In this document: in pieces, positions 1 through 7,958 of the stretch
How the letters are laid out: the number at the start of each line of letters is the position of its first letter
How positions within the stretch are numbered: position 1 is the first letter of the stretch
Assembly: GCA_035512595.1 (NCBI GenBank)
Contig: DATKDU010000404.1
Location: 1 to 16,140, forward strand
Direction: 5' to 3'
DNA: 16,140 nucleotides
Source: DATKDU01 sp035512595
GTDB lineage: Bacteria; Planctomycetota; Planctomycetia; Pirellulales; Pirellulaceae
Notes under the pieces: generated by a model
The model's database searches: none
Told to the model about the DNA's origin: nothing
The model's input: only the letters and a program-made list of their open reading frames with translations
Translations under genes and position numbers: made by a program

Positions 1-1
1 G

Positions 2-1759
2 GCGGCGACCAAGATTCGCTCGTTCCGCCCCGGCTCGCATGCGTCCGATTGGGCGCGGCTGCTGGACGAGGTGCAGGCGGCCAAGTTGGCGCTCCTCGAT
101 CCGGTCCGCAAGGGAGAATACGACCGAAGTTTGTCGGTGCCGCTTGTAAAACCGCGACCACTGGTCGCGCCTTTACAGCGTGCTACTGCGGTGAACCCCG
201 CGCTGGCCGATCTTTTTCCGCCTGGGTTTCGTCCCGCTGGCGCACCGGCAAGCGCTGCGCCGCAAGTGCCACAGCCGGCTGCTCAAACGCCGGTTCCTTC
301 GCCCACTCCAGCACCGGTCCAGCCGGAGGCCGAGCCCTGGAATTCATTGCCGCCCGCCGCGCAAGAGGCGCCCATGATGCCGCCGCCCGCGGGAGCACTC
401 GGCGGCAATTCTCCTTATGCAGCGCCCCCAGGTTATCCGACGGCGCTGCCAACGCCGGGATATGCTCAGCCCGCATATCCGTCGGCCATGGCGGCGGTTC
501 CTTACGGTACGGCATTTCCGGTAGATCCCATGGCGCCGGTCGCCATTCCGGGAGTGCCCGCAGGATACCCCTCCGTCCCCGTAGCGGCGGCATACCCGGT
601 TGGTGCTCTAGTCCCCGGCATGCCGGCGGCAGTCCCGCTGGCCCAGCCGTATGTGCCGCAAGCGGGATTTCCGGCGGCAGCACCAATGGCCGCTCCGGCC
701 GAGGAGGGAACGCAAGTACGTAAAACGAGTGCCGCGTCGGTGATGATGGCGGCCCGCAAGGAGCGGCAGACGCGCAACGCGGCCCTGTTGACGGGGGGTG
801 CGGCCGGCCTGGTGATCGTCGCCGGTCTGGGAGCGTATGCGGTCTACACGGGAAATTTCCAGAAGCCAGCCGATCGCGAGGTTGCGCAAGCTGACCCACC
901 CAACGGCAAACACTCCTGGAAACCGGATCGCACGGAGAAGCGAATCGAGATTCAGGCGGCGCCGGTCCCTGTGCCTCCGGTAACGCCCAGGACGAAGGAC
1001 CTCGATCCACCGCCTGTAGAACCGATGCCGCCGGCGCCGCAGCCGATGCCGGCCCCCGAACCGGTGCCCGAGCCCAAGCCGGAGCCCGCACCATCGCCAA
1101 TGCCCGAGCCAAAACCGGAGCCTAACCCTGCACCCACGGTGAAGCCCACGCGGCAGCAGGTCGTGGAGTTAGAAGCGGCGCTGAAGCGCGCCCGGCTGGC
1201 GCTCTCGGAACAGTCCTTCGAAGAGGCGGAAGCAGAAGCCGTGAAGGCGGAGAAGGCGGCGCTGCTGCCCGACCATCAAGCGCTCGTCCAGCGTCTGCGG
1301 CTGGCAATCGATCACACGAAGCTCTTCCGCCAGGCGCTGGCTGAAGCGAGCAGCAAGCTCGACGCTGCGGAGACGGTCAAGGTCGGCTCGAGCACGGTCG
1401 TGGCGATCGTCGAAACGTTTCCCGACAAGATCACGGTTCGCGTTAGCGCCATGAATCGCACCTATTCATTCGCCAGTATTCCCCCGGGTCTGGCCGTGGC
1501 AATTCTCGACATGAAGCGCATCGGCGGCCAGCCCGACAGCCGCATTCTCAAGGCGATGTTCGTCGCCACGGCGAAAGACGCCGACGCAGAAGACATTGCC
1601 GATGCCCGTGGCTGGCTTCAGGAAGTCCAGGCCAGCGATCCCAACGCGGCGAATCTACTGAGGTATCTGGACGATTCGTATGAGGGAATCGTTGCCGCGT
1701 TCGACGCCGCGGAGAAGAATGCCGGCGACAATAATTCGGCGGCAGCCTCGGCCAACTAG
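2..1759 (+). CDS. J-domain remnant fused to Pro-rich single-pass membrane protein (5' end outside window)
   Basis: The reading frame is open from base 2, so the gene starts upstream of the window; a GTG at 71 is internal. The first visible residues include RLLDEVQAAKLALLDPVRK followed by GEYDRSL, which match the end of the DnaJ-like domain found at the N-terminus of many planctomycete proteins. A long Pro/Ala-rich segment follows (about 130-830 nt). A hydrophobic stretch at about 780-850 (GGAAGLVIVAGLGAYAVY) is a likely single membrane helix. Next comes a Pro/Glu/Lys repeat spacer (about 960-1150, PEPKPEP-type units) and a charged helical C-terminal part of about 200 residues. The spacer resembles TonB-like or wall-spanning linkers. 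I infer a membrane-anchored protein with a cytoplasmic J-like end; its partner and task are unknown. A hairpin follows the TAG stop directly. Confidence 0.85.
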   Translation, partial: AATKIRSFRPGSHASDWARLLDEVQAAKLALLDPVRKGEYDRSLSVPLVKPRPLVAPLQRATAVNPALADLFPPGFRPAGAPASAAPQVPQPAAQTPVPSPTPAPVQPEAEPWNSLPPAAQEAPMMPPPAGALGGNSPYAAPPGYPTALPTPGYAQPAYPSAMAAVPYGTAFPVDPMAPVAIPGVPAGYPSVPVAAAYPVGALVPGMPAAVPLAQPYVPQAGFPAAAPMAAPAEEGTQVRKTSAASVMMAARKERQTRNAALLTGGAAGLVIVAGLGAYAVYTGNFQKPADREVAQADPPNGKHSWKPDRTEKRIEIQAAPVPVPPVTPRTKDLDPPPVEPMPPAPQPMPAPEPVPEPKPEPAPSPMPEPKPEPNPAPTVKPTRQQVVELEAALKRARLALSEQSFEEAEAEAVKAEKAALLPDHQALVQRLRLAIDHTKLFRQALAEASSKLDAAETVKVGSSTVVAIVETFPDKITVRVSAMNRTYSFASIPPGLAVAILDMKRIGGQPDSRILKAMFVATAKDADAEDIADARGWLQEVQASDPNAANLLRYLDDSYEGIVAAFDAAEKNAGDNNSAAASAN

Positions 1760-1784
1760 GACGGACCGCAAATTGCGGGCCGTC
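1760..1784. terminator. Hairpin between convergent genes, likely bidirectional terminator
   Basis: Twelve-base arms (GACGGACCGCAA and TTGCGGGCCGTC) with one mismatch flank a single central base. The hairpin begins one base after the stop of the rightward gene and ends 21 bases before the stop of the leftward gene at 1806. No strong T-run follows on either strand, so the terminator role is inferred mainly from position. Confidence 0.5.
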
Positions 1785-1805
1785 ATTGTCATTCCTGCCG
1801 GTCTG

Positions 1806-2603
1806 TCAGACCGTGTCGTCGTCCTCGTCCCGCTGGCGCTCTCCGCCGCGCTCACGCTCCCGGCGGTCGTCGTCATCATCATTGCGCTCTTCACGTCGCT
1901 CCCGGCGGTCATCGTCACCATCGCGGTCGGGACGCTCGCGCGGAGGACCGAATCCAGGTCCGCCAGGGCCGGGACGGCCAGGGCCTGGACCGCCAGAGCC
2001 ACGACCACCAAAGCCCGGTCCGCCGAATCCAGGACCAAACGGCGGACGACGCGCTTCGCTGCGTTCCCCTTCGCCGCGCGGCCGGCCTTCGCCGCGGCCG
2101 GCATCGGGTCCCCGTTCCATCGGCGGCCGTTCGCCCCGTCCGCGCGCCTCGGGCAGCGGACCCATCGGCCGGCCGCCGCGCTCTTGTCGAATTTCGCGCT
2201 CCAGGGCGCTCAGCCGCCGCTCGAGCTGGTTGATCCGCTGCTCCAGGCCGCCAGCTTCACGCGGCGGGCTCGGGCGACGCGCTCCTTCGCGCGGCGGACC
2301 GCCGGGACGGCGCTCCCCATCGCGAGGTCCCGCCTCAGGACGACGCTCTCCATCGCGTGGAGGTCCGCCGCGGTCACCTTCACGACGTCGGTCTCCTTCT
2401 CGCGAAGGGCCGCCGCGATCCGGCTCGCGCCGCGGCCCGTCGGCCTGTGCGAAAAATTCCCTCAGCGTCTGGCCGTCCGTTGCCGCAGCGGTGTCCGCGG
2501 CCGGCGCGTCGTCGGCCGCAACAACCAGCGGCATTCCCAACATAACGCACACCAGCGGCACCCCGTACAGCCAGCGGCGAGTGTATGTGTACCAACGATT
2601 CAT
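1806..2603 (-). CDS. Secreted Arg/Gly/Pro/Asp-rich coiled-coil protein, function unknown
   Basis: This 265-aa protein has a clear signal peptide: basic start MNRWYTYTRRW, hydrophobic core GVPLVCVMLGMPLVV, cleavage near AADD at residue 30. The mature part is low complexity: repeated DGERRP/REGDRR/GGPPR units (about 55-117), a short heptad-like coiled coil (GLEQRINQLERRLSALEREI, about 119-138), a Gly/Pro/Arg stretch, and a highly charged Asp/Arg/Glu tail (about 226-265). The start is supported by AGGAG six bases before the ATG. Such secreted disordered proteins are common in planctomycetes and rarely assigned. The coiled coil suggests oligomerisation and the charged tail suggests binding to ions, polyanions or the cell surface; both are inference. 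The composition leaves a long Ser/Arg-rich frame open on the opposite strand, which I treat as a shadow. Confidence 0.8.
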   Translation of the reverse strand: MNRWYTYTRRWLYGVPLVCVMLGMPLVVAADDAPAADTAAATDGQTLREFFAQADGPRREPDRGGPSREGDRRREGDRGGPPRDGERRPEAGPRDGERRPGGPPREGARRPSPPREAGGLEQRINQLERRLSALEREIRQERGGRPMGPLPEARGRGERPPMERGPDAGRGEGRPRGEGERSEARRPPFGPGFGGPGFGGRGSGGPGPGRPGPGGPGFGPPRERPDRDGDDDRRERREERNDDDDDRRERERGGERQRDEDDDTV

Positions 2604-2843
2604 GGCTTTCTCCTGAGTTTGTAGAAAATCTGCTTAAAAAACGGCCCAGTCCTCCGGCTGCCTCGACAAATCGGACAATCGTATCTTGACGATCTCGTCG
2701 CGGGCGCCGTTTCGCGTATGCATCGCTCGATGGTCCGCCTGAACCGGTCGTCATGGCTTCTTAAACCAGCCAAACGGACGGCGGTTCTGATTATTGCAAG
2801 ACCGCGAATGAATTTCGCAGAAAGGCGGGGATATTCTGTCCGC

Positions 2844-4352
2844 TTATCCACCGCCACAGCCGCCGCAGCCGCCTCCGCATCCCCCTCCTCCACAGCCGCC
2901 ACCGCCACCGCCGCCGCATCCTGCACCGCTGCATCCGCCCCCGCAGCCGCCATTGCCGTAATAGGTCCTCTGATGGCTCATCCACAGGCTCTGTAGTCCT
3001 TCGAGCGGTCCGCCGGCCAGCACTCCGGCTCCGAACAGGCCGGCCGCCATGGCGACCGTCGTCGGTGAGAGCGCGTCCGAGACTCCCGTCACTCCCACCC
3101 CGCGCCCAGCGAGGTTCGCATGCCGCGCCCGCAACAGTTCCAGCACCTTGTCGCCGGTTCGCGAGCGGCGGATCTGCCGCAGGAAGAAGAGCGCTGTCAC
3201 GAAGGCGATCACGCAGCCGATCACGAGGAACGTAACCGGCCTGTCGCGCCACACGCCGACGCCGATCTTCACCAGCCCGACGAGCACCAGCGACATCATC
3301 AGCGCGAAGGGGAACCAGCGGGCCAGCGCCGTATTCTCCGGCGGCTCGATCAGGCCCCGCTCCACAAGGCCCCGCTCGATCTCGCCCGCGGCACTCAACC
3401 CCGCCTGGTGCAGCTCGTGGTAGCTGGCCTTCGACTTTCCCTGCGCCGCTTTGAATATCTCCTGCTCCATGCGGCCGGCATCCAGCGGCAGCGACTCTCC
3501 CGCCGTGAGAAACGGCGCCGGCCCGAACGTAATACCCAGGAACTTCCTCTCGTCGCTCCCCAGCCGTAGCGACCCTTGCTGCACCATCTGGCAGATCGTG
3601 GCGTTGATGGCCGCCGGCTGGTTGTACGCCAGGCAGGCCGCCTCGGCGGGCGTCAATTCCTTGCCGTCCGTCTCCGGCGGACTCCCCCGCAGCACCGATC
3701 GCAGCACCAGCCCGGCGACGAGCACCATGGCATACATCGCGGCAAACAGGATCAGGAACGTCGGCCCGGCCCACTCGAGCGGATTGAGTGTCGCCAGCGG
3801 CAACACGACGAATCCGGCACAGACAGCGGTCGGCAGCCAGCGGCGGCTGGCCAGCGGCCAGAGGATCGACTTGGGAATGATCCAGTGACGGCGGACGTTC
3901 ACCCGCTGATGCTCCACGTCGTCACCGAAGCGAATCCGCGCCGGCGGCCAGATGTCCAGCGGCGGCTCGTGGCCGAAGAACTCGCGGTAGCTGGCCAGCG
4001 TCCGGTCGTACATACCCACGTGCTTGTGGTGCTCGTCCTCGCCGCCGCGCGTCGGCTCGTGATGGATCGGCCGGCCGAGAATCTCGCCGCACAACTGCTT
4101 CCAGTACGAGCGGGTATACGTGAGGTGCAGGTGCCAGGCTTGATCGACTTGCTCCGACGGGCATGGCGGCTCGTTGCCGGCAACGCACAAAAGCAGGTAC
4201 CGCTTGTACTCCTCGATCACGCGGCGAGCGTAGCCGCGCGACCAACCGTTTTCCTTTGCCAGCCGCGCCGAGAACGGATACGACGCACTGTCGTCATCGA
4301 TTTCAAACTGACTCAGCCGCTGCCAAACCTCCCGGGCCAACTCGTGGTTCAT
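2844..4352 (-). CDS. GRDP-like / TIGR04222-type membrane protein with Cys/Gly-rich tail
   Basis: A 502-aa protein in three parts. Residues 1-160 hold a helical domain with EQVDQAWHLHLTYTRSYW (67-84), the pattern of glycine-rich-domain-containing-protein-like (GRDP) domains, with nearby His residues. Four hydrophobic segments at about 172-190, 194-218, 345-365 and 371-392 flank a central domain (about 232-340) containing TPAEAACLAYNQ, typical of the TIGR04222 family. The last 36 residues are almost only Gly and Cys, with seven Cys (470, 474, 479, 487, 492, 496, 499). AAGGAG lies seven bases before the ATG. The function of the family is not established. The tail could bind metal, form disulfides or be modified after translation. 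I recall relatives next to DUF692/MNIO enzymes in other bacteria, but no such gene is in this window. Family-level call is firm, role unknown. Confidence 0.85.
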   Translation of the reverse strand: MNHELAREVWQRLSQFEIDDDSASYPFSARLAKENGWSRGYARRVIEEYKRYLLLCVAGNEPPCPSEQVDQAWHLHLTYTRSYWKQLCGEILGRPIHHEPTRGGEDEHHKHVGMYDRTLASYREFFGHEPPLDIWPPARIRFGDDVEHQRVNVRRHWIIPKSILWPLASRRWLPTAVCAGFVVLPLATLNPLEWAGPTFLILFAAMYAMVLVAGLVLRSVLRGSPPETDGKELTPAEAACLAYNQPAAINATICQMVQQGSLRLGSDERKFLGITFGPAPFLTAGESLPLDAGRMEQEIFKAAQGKSKASYHELHQAGLSAAGEIERGLVERGLIEPPENTALARWFPFALMMSLVLVGLVKIGVGVWRDRPVTFLVIGCVIAFVTALFFLRQIRRSRTGDKVLELLRARHANLAGRGVGVTGVSDALSPTTVAMAAGLFGAGVLAGGPLEGLQSLWMSHQRTYYGNGGCGGGCSGAGCGGGGGGGCGGGGCGGGCGGCGGG

Positions 4353-4470
4353 CGAGCCGCTCCTTAGACTTGGGTGTCCTGTTGTGCTTTTGTCAGTGAT
4401 TCGTCCGCTCCGATGAAGAATTCGTGAAGGCCCGGTTGCATTCCCTAACTCATTGCCTTGTAATCGCTTG

Positions 4471-5529
4471 CTACGGCGTGAAATCCTCGTCCCCCGCCAG
4501 GCTGACGACGAATGCCGCCAAGAGGTCGGCCGCCTTGTCGATGTCCTCGAGCGAAATCATTTCCACGCTGCTGTGCATGTAGCGGTTGGGAATGCTGACC
4601 AGCCCCGTGGCGACGCCGGCGCGGCTGATTTGCAGTGCGTTGGCGTCGTTGGGGACCGCTCTGCCGCTGGCCGCGAGCTGAAACGGCAGTGCCGACTCGG
4701 TGGCCAGCTTGATCAGCCGCTCGGTCACGACCGGGTTCATGTTTGGTCCGCGGAAGATCACCGGCCCGCTCCCCAGCGCGATGTCCCCCTGCTGCTTCTT
4801 GTCGATCGTCGGGCAGTCGGTGGCGTGCGTCACATCGACGGCAATTCCCACCTGCGGGTCGATGCCGAAGGCGCTGGTTTGCGCGCCGCGAAGGCCGATC
4901 TCTTCCGCCACGGTCGAGACGGCATACACGGCGACGTTGAGCTGCTTTTGTGCCGCGCGGCGGAGCCCTTCGACGCAGACCCATAGCCCGCACTTGTTGT
5001 CCATCGCGGGAGAGTTCGCCAGCCCGTTGCGCATCTCCTGATAGCCAAGCTTGAGCGTCACCGGATCGCCGACGCGGACCAGCTCTTGCGCTTCGGCTTT
5101 CGATTTCGCCCCGATGTCGAGCCACAGGTCCTCGAGCTTGGTGACTTGCTTTCGCTCCTCGTCGGTCAGCAGGTGAATCGGCTTTTTGCTGATGACGGCC
5201 GGAATCGGTCCGCCGGCACTCCAGATCACCATCCGCTGGCCGATGAGCTGCTGCGCGTCCCAGCCGCCGATCGTCTGGGCGTAGATGAAGCCGTTGTCGT
5301 TGACGTGGGTGACGACCATCCCGATCTGGTCGCAGTGGCCGGCAAACATGACCCGCAGCTTGGCGCCTGGGTTCTTGCAGGCAATTACGTTGCCATGCAG
5401 GTCGGTGCGGACCTCGTCGGCAAACGAGCCGACGTATTTGCGAACCACATCCTGGATCGGCCGCTCATATCCTGAGGGGCTGGGCGTATCGAGCAGCTTG
5501 CGAAAGAATTCAAACGGGGCAGCATCCAT
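4471..5529 (-). CDS. M42 family metallo-aminopeptidase (FrvX/glutamyl aminopeptidase type)
   Basis: A 352-aa cytosolic dinuclear zinc aminopeptidase that would trim N-terminal residues from peptides, usually as a large tetrahedral oligomer. The six key residues of the family can all be placed: H65 in AGHCDQIGMVV, bridging D177 in NSPAMDNKCG, catalytic E209 and ligand E210 in STVAEEIGLRGAQ, D232 in VDVTHATDCP, and H319 in RYMHSSVEMIS. Length fits the family. I chose the ATG at 5529 because homology-like sequence begins there (MDAAPFEFFRKLLDTPSPSG) and GGAG lies six bases upstream. The frame stays open to an upstream ATG at 5631, but the extra 34 residues do not look like the family. It appears to be a single-gene unit with no partner in sight. 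Confidence 0.95.
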   Translation of the reverse strand: MDAAPFEFFRKLLDTPSPSGYERPIQDVVRKYVGSFADEVRTDLHGNVIACKNPGAKLRVMFAGHCDQIGMVVTHVNDNGFIYAQTIGGWDAQQLIGQRMVIWSAGGPIPAVISKKPIHLLTDEERKQVTKLEDLWLDIGAKSKAEAQELVRVGDPVTLKLGYQEMRNGLANSPAMDNKCGLWVCVEGLRRAAQKQLNVAVYAVSTVAEEIGLRGAQTSAFGIDPQVGIAVDVTHATDCPTIDKKQQGDIALGSGPVIFRGPNMNPVVTERLIKLATESALPFQLAASGRAVPNDANALQISRAGVATGLVSIPNRYMHSSVEMISLEDIDKAADLLAAFVVSLAGDEDFTP

Positions 5530-5687
5530 CACGGGCTCCGCAGGGACGAGGAAGCACCGATCATACAAGAAGTTTCTGCCGGCCGGTGAGAGCGGCGGCC
5601 GGCCGAGCGGGGCGGAAGGCGCGCCCGCCAATGCCCTTGACCGGCCTAAAAACGAGACGTAACGTAAGGGCTGGAAATCATTTCCTC

Positions 5688-5758
5688 TGACCTCTGGTGT
5701 AACGGTAGCACGAGTGACTCTGGATCACTTAGTCTAGGTTCAAATCCTAGGAGGTCAA
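5688..5758 (+). tRNA. tRNA-Gln (anticodon CTG)
   Basis: The cloverleaf folds fully. Acceptor arms TGACCTC (5688-5694) and GAGGTCA (5751-5757) pair perfectly, with discriminator A at 5758. The anticodon stem AGTGA/TCACT (5713-5717, 5725-5729) encloses loop CTCTGGA with CTG at 5720-5722. The T arm is CTAGG-TTCAAAT-CCTAG. CCA is not encoded. The gene is intact and sits at the border between ordinary chromosome and decayed mobile-element DNA, which suggests that it has served as an integration target. Confidence 0.95.
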
Positions 5759-5810
5759 CTCTTTACACAGCAGTGAGTTACGGCAAATCAGAAAGCACCG
5801 AAAACAGCCT

Positions 5811-5870
5811 ATGTGCTACTCATGTGCTACCCGTGAACGGTTACACGGGACTGCTTTGTTCTCGTGCTAC
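5811..5870. repeat. GTGCTAC repeats and short inverted repeat just 3' of tRNA-Gln
   Basis: ATGTGCTAC occurs at 5811-5819 and 5822-5830, an 11-bp period, and GTGCTAC recurs at 5864-5870. Between them CCCGTG (5830-5835) and CACGGG (5844-5849) form a six-base inverted repeat. Short direct repeats beside a tRNA 3' end resemble arm-type binding sites of tyrosine recombinases. No integrase gene is seen here, so this role is only inference. Confidence 0.35.
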
Positions 5871-5972
5871 TGAACCCCTATGAAGTCGTTGGCGCAATGA
5901 TCTTCCGCCCGCCACTCCTTCACCGCCCGTCCGGCCACCCACCATTTCGATCGGTGACCGCGCAGCCGCTGC

Positions 5973-6250
5973 TCACTCCTCCAACAGATCAATGCAGCTA
6001 CCCGGCGGCAGCGCATGCGCCTGCCAGCGCTGGCAGGCGCATGCGCGGCGGGCGGCTCGACCTCGACTTGCACCAGCGCGCCCTCGGCCCAGGTGGGGAA
6101 GGTCGCCCGGCTGCCGTCCGCTTCGAGCGGAGCAGCACAGCCACGGCTGCCCTATAGCTTCTCGCCGCAGACGGAGCAGCGCTGGATGACGCGGCCTTCG
6201 ATGACAACCACATTGCCGGCGATGTGCGTGACGGAAGAGGTGCCAGTCAC
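5973..6250 (-). pseudogene. Decayed phage-like small zinc-ribbon-type gene, split by a stop and a palindrome
   Basis: From a GTG at 6250 the frame reads VTGTSSVTHIAGNVVVIEG then RVIQRCSVCGEKL, followed by an in-frame TAG. After that it continues sensibly (GCAAPLEADGSRATFPTWAE, then GALVQVEVEPP) until the 36-bp palindrome at 6011-6046. Beyond the palindrome the coherent ending LPPGSCIDLLEE lies in another frame and stops at 5973. The CxxC pair hints at metal binding. The GTG overlaps the TGA of the upstream gene in the four bases GTGA, a phage-like translational coupling. Family not recognised beyond a resemblance to short proteins I associate with planctomycete mobile elements. Confidence 0.6.
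6011..6046. repeat. Perfect 36-bp palindrome
   Basis: The left arm GCGCATGCGCCTGCCAGC (6011-6028) is followed directly, with no spacer, by its exact reverse complement (6029-6046). Pairing stops at both outer edges. It interrupts the reading frame of the decayed gene around it. It could extrude as a cruciform or form a strong RNA hairpin. Confidence 0.9.
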
Positions 6251-6490
6251 CCGGCTGCCTCGCTGGCTGCCTCAATGATCTCTGTCTCCAGCCGGCCCCC
6301 CTCATGGCCGCGGCCACCTGCTCCGCCCGCTGGCGGCCGGTCGCCTTCTCAGTGGGCACGATCTTGCCGATCACCTTCTCGCTGGCCACGATTTTGCCGA
6401 TCACATGCACGCGGCCGAGCACGCTGAACTCGTCGGCAAGATTGCCGGCTCGCTGGCCAGGCAGACGGGGTGCAATTGCTGGGCTTCCAT
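6247..6490 (-). pseudogene. Decayed phage-like small gene with tandem VIGKIV repeat
   Basis: The ATG at 6490 (MEAQQLHPVCLASEPAIL) has GGAAGGA upstream. The coherent sequence then jumps frame near 6440 to DEFSVLGRVHVIGKIV, continues with the tandem VIGKIVASEK/VIGKIVPTEK and GRQRAEQVAAAM. It jumps again at a run of six G (about 6303) to RLETEIIEAASEAAG and ends at TGA 6247-6249. At least two single-base indels therefore separate this from a working gene, unless they are sequencing errors. Function not recognised. Confidence 0.55.
6345..6404 (-). repeat. Two tandem 30-bp units inside the decayed gene
   Basis: Units 6345-6374 and 6375-6404 match at 26 of 30 positions and keep the frame, giving VIGKIVASEK and VIGKIVPTEK on the minus strand. 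Confidence 0.85.
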
Positions 6491-6504
6491 ACGACGGGTT
6501 CCTT

Positions 6505-6696
6505 CCGTTGTCGCGGCGGACGAGCTCCTCCCGGAGCACTTTGAGCTGGCGTGGGGCGTGGATGACGAGCTTGGCGTCACATTTACCCTTCACGCCGTTT
6601 TCGACGAGCTGCGCAAATTGACTCGGTCAGCCCCAGCGGGGTCAGGTCGATCAGGATCGATTCGCCTCCGGCTCGGCTGATGACGAAGTGAGACAC
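6505..6696 (-). pseudogene. Decayed phage-like small gene, frameshifted
   Basis: From GTG 6696 the frame reads MSHFVISRAGGESILIDLTP-LGLTE. A frame change near 6618 leads to QFAQLVENGVKGKCDAKLVI, then HAPRQLKVLREELVRRDNG. The two halves join naturally if one base is added or lost. The 3' end is not clear because the open frame runs on into the next decayed gene. It is the first of three consecutive decayed minus-strand genes. No family recognised. Confidence 0.5.
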
Positions 6697-6800
6697 TGGC
6701 CTTCTTCCCTGTGCGTGACTTGCTGCGTCGATCGGCGTGCCCTGGCGATTGACGCGCTGAAGAGGGCGATAGAATACCGACCTAACTGTCGCCAGCTGAG

Positions 6801-7922
6801 TCAGGCGACGGTTTTCTGCGGCGCCTGCAAGCATTCGATCAGCCGCTTGAGCGATGCCTTGTACTTCGCGGGGTCCGTCCAGTCGCGGAAGTCGCCCATG
6901 ACCTTCCGCACGACGTCCGGCTGGAGCCCGTGCTGCCAGGAGAAGATCGCATCATCGACGCGGATCGGAAACAGTACCTCTTTCTTGTCCCGGGATTCCT
7001 TCTGCAGTGCCCGCTCGATTTCCCGGATAACCGGCTCTGACTGGAGCGATTGCTCGCTTAGGATCACGACCAGCTTGTCGTACAGCCGAATGGCGTGGTC
7101 CACTTCGCCCATCAACGTCCTGCCCCACTTGGCATCTTCCCGCCATCGCCAGCATCGGACACTAGCAGCCTGAAGATCGTTGTAGAGCCGCTCACTGATG
7201 GAGTCGTCGGCCTGGGTGTAGGAAATGAAGCACGAGTAGAACTCGAGCGCTTTGCGGGTCAGCGAATGCAAGTAGGTGATCAAGCTCTCGGGCACGCCGC
7301 AGCCGCGGAGAAACACATGGGGAATCTGGCCCAGCGATCGGTACAGCGTGCTGACGCCAATTTCACTTGGACCTCGGTGCTCGACCGAGTCCAGGTGTCT
7401 CACTTCTCGTAGATCCACGTCGAAGAATAGCACGTTGTTAAGGATGGCCCGCTGCACTGAGGCGTTGGAAAGGTTAGTCTCCCTGAAGATCGACCGGAAA
7501 AACTCAGCGCCCTGGAAGGAGGCGCGAGTGAAGTCCGCTTCGCCAAGGTCCGAATGGCTAAATGTGGCATCGGTGAAAACCGCCTCCCTTGCAATCACTT
7601 TCGTCAAATCCGACATTACGAAGTGCGCCTGAGTGAAGTCAGCACCAGTGAGCACGGCGGAGGAAAGTCTCGCTTTGTTTAACGCTGCACCGCGAAGTTT
7701 TGCGTTGACAAGGATTGCGCCGAACAAATCGGCACCCTTCAGGTTGGCAGACTCTAAATCAGCGCCGCTAAAGTCCGCCCGGGAGAGGGGAGCATCGCTA
7801 AGATCGATACTTCCAAGACTTGCGCCGGTAGCATCGAGCGTAGTCCCGAAGTGCTGACCACGCCAATTCAGAATCGCCTCAGAGCCACTCTTCAGAATGT
7901 GGACGTGCTCCGCTTGAGCCAT
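6801..7922 (-). CDS. Pentapeptide-repeat protein with C-terminal TIR domain
   Basis: A 373-aa protein. Residues about 35-175 are pentapeptide repeats of the A(D/N)LXX type (ADFSGADLESANLKGADLFG), which fold into a right-handed beta-helix. A linker follows with GPSEIGVSTLYRSLGQIP (184-201) and FLRGCGVPESLITYLHSL, a conserved pattern in pentapeptide-TIR proteins. The TIR domain spans about 228-366: FYSCFISYTQADD, RLYNDLQAASVRCWRW, DKLVVILSEQSL, REIERAL, and GDFRDWTD near the end. TIR domains in bacteria often cleave NAD+; E301 or E303 in REIERAL is the likely catalytic Glu by position. GGAGGT sits seven bases before the ATG. It stands alone with no effector partner. A defence or signalling role is inferred, not shown. 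Confidence 0.9.
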   Translation of the reverse strand: MAQAEHVHILKSGSEAILNWRGQHFGTTLDATGASLGSIDLSDAPLSRADFSGADLESANLKGADLFGAILVNAKLRGAALNKARLSSAVLTGADFTQAHFVMSDLTKVIAREAVFTDATFSHSDLGEADFTRASFQGAEFFRSIFRETNLSNASVQRAILNNVLFFDVDLREVRHLDSVEHRGPSEIGVSTLYRSLGQIPHVFLRGCGVPESLITYLHSLTRKALEFYSCFISYTQADDSISERLYNDLQAASVRCWRWREDAKWGRTLMGEVDHAIRLYDKLVVILSEQSLQSEPVIREIERALQKESRDKKEVLFPIRVDDAIFSWQHGLQPDVVRKVMGDFRDWTDPAKYKASLKRLIECLQAPQKTVA

Positions 7923-7958
7923 GACCTGGACCTCCGAGCTGGCTATACATTGCCCAGT

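Noticed and set aside
183..1112. Long minus-strand frame under the J-domain protein
   Set aside because: High-GC shadow with no ribosome site or recognisable motif; the plus-strand frame has a J-domain end, a membrane helix and a Pro-rich spacer.
1786..2616. Long plus-strand frame rich in Ser/Arg (RSRRSSSS-type) opposite the secreted protein
   Set aside because: It is the reverse-strand shadow of Gly/Arg/Asp-rich codons; the minus-strand gene has a signal peptide and ribosome site.
5529..5631. Upstream start of the M42 peptidase
   Set aside because: The extra 34 residues are low complexity and precede the normal family start; GGAG supports the ATG at 5529.
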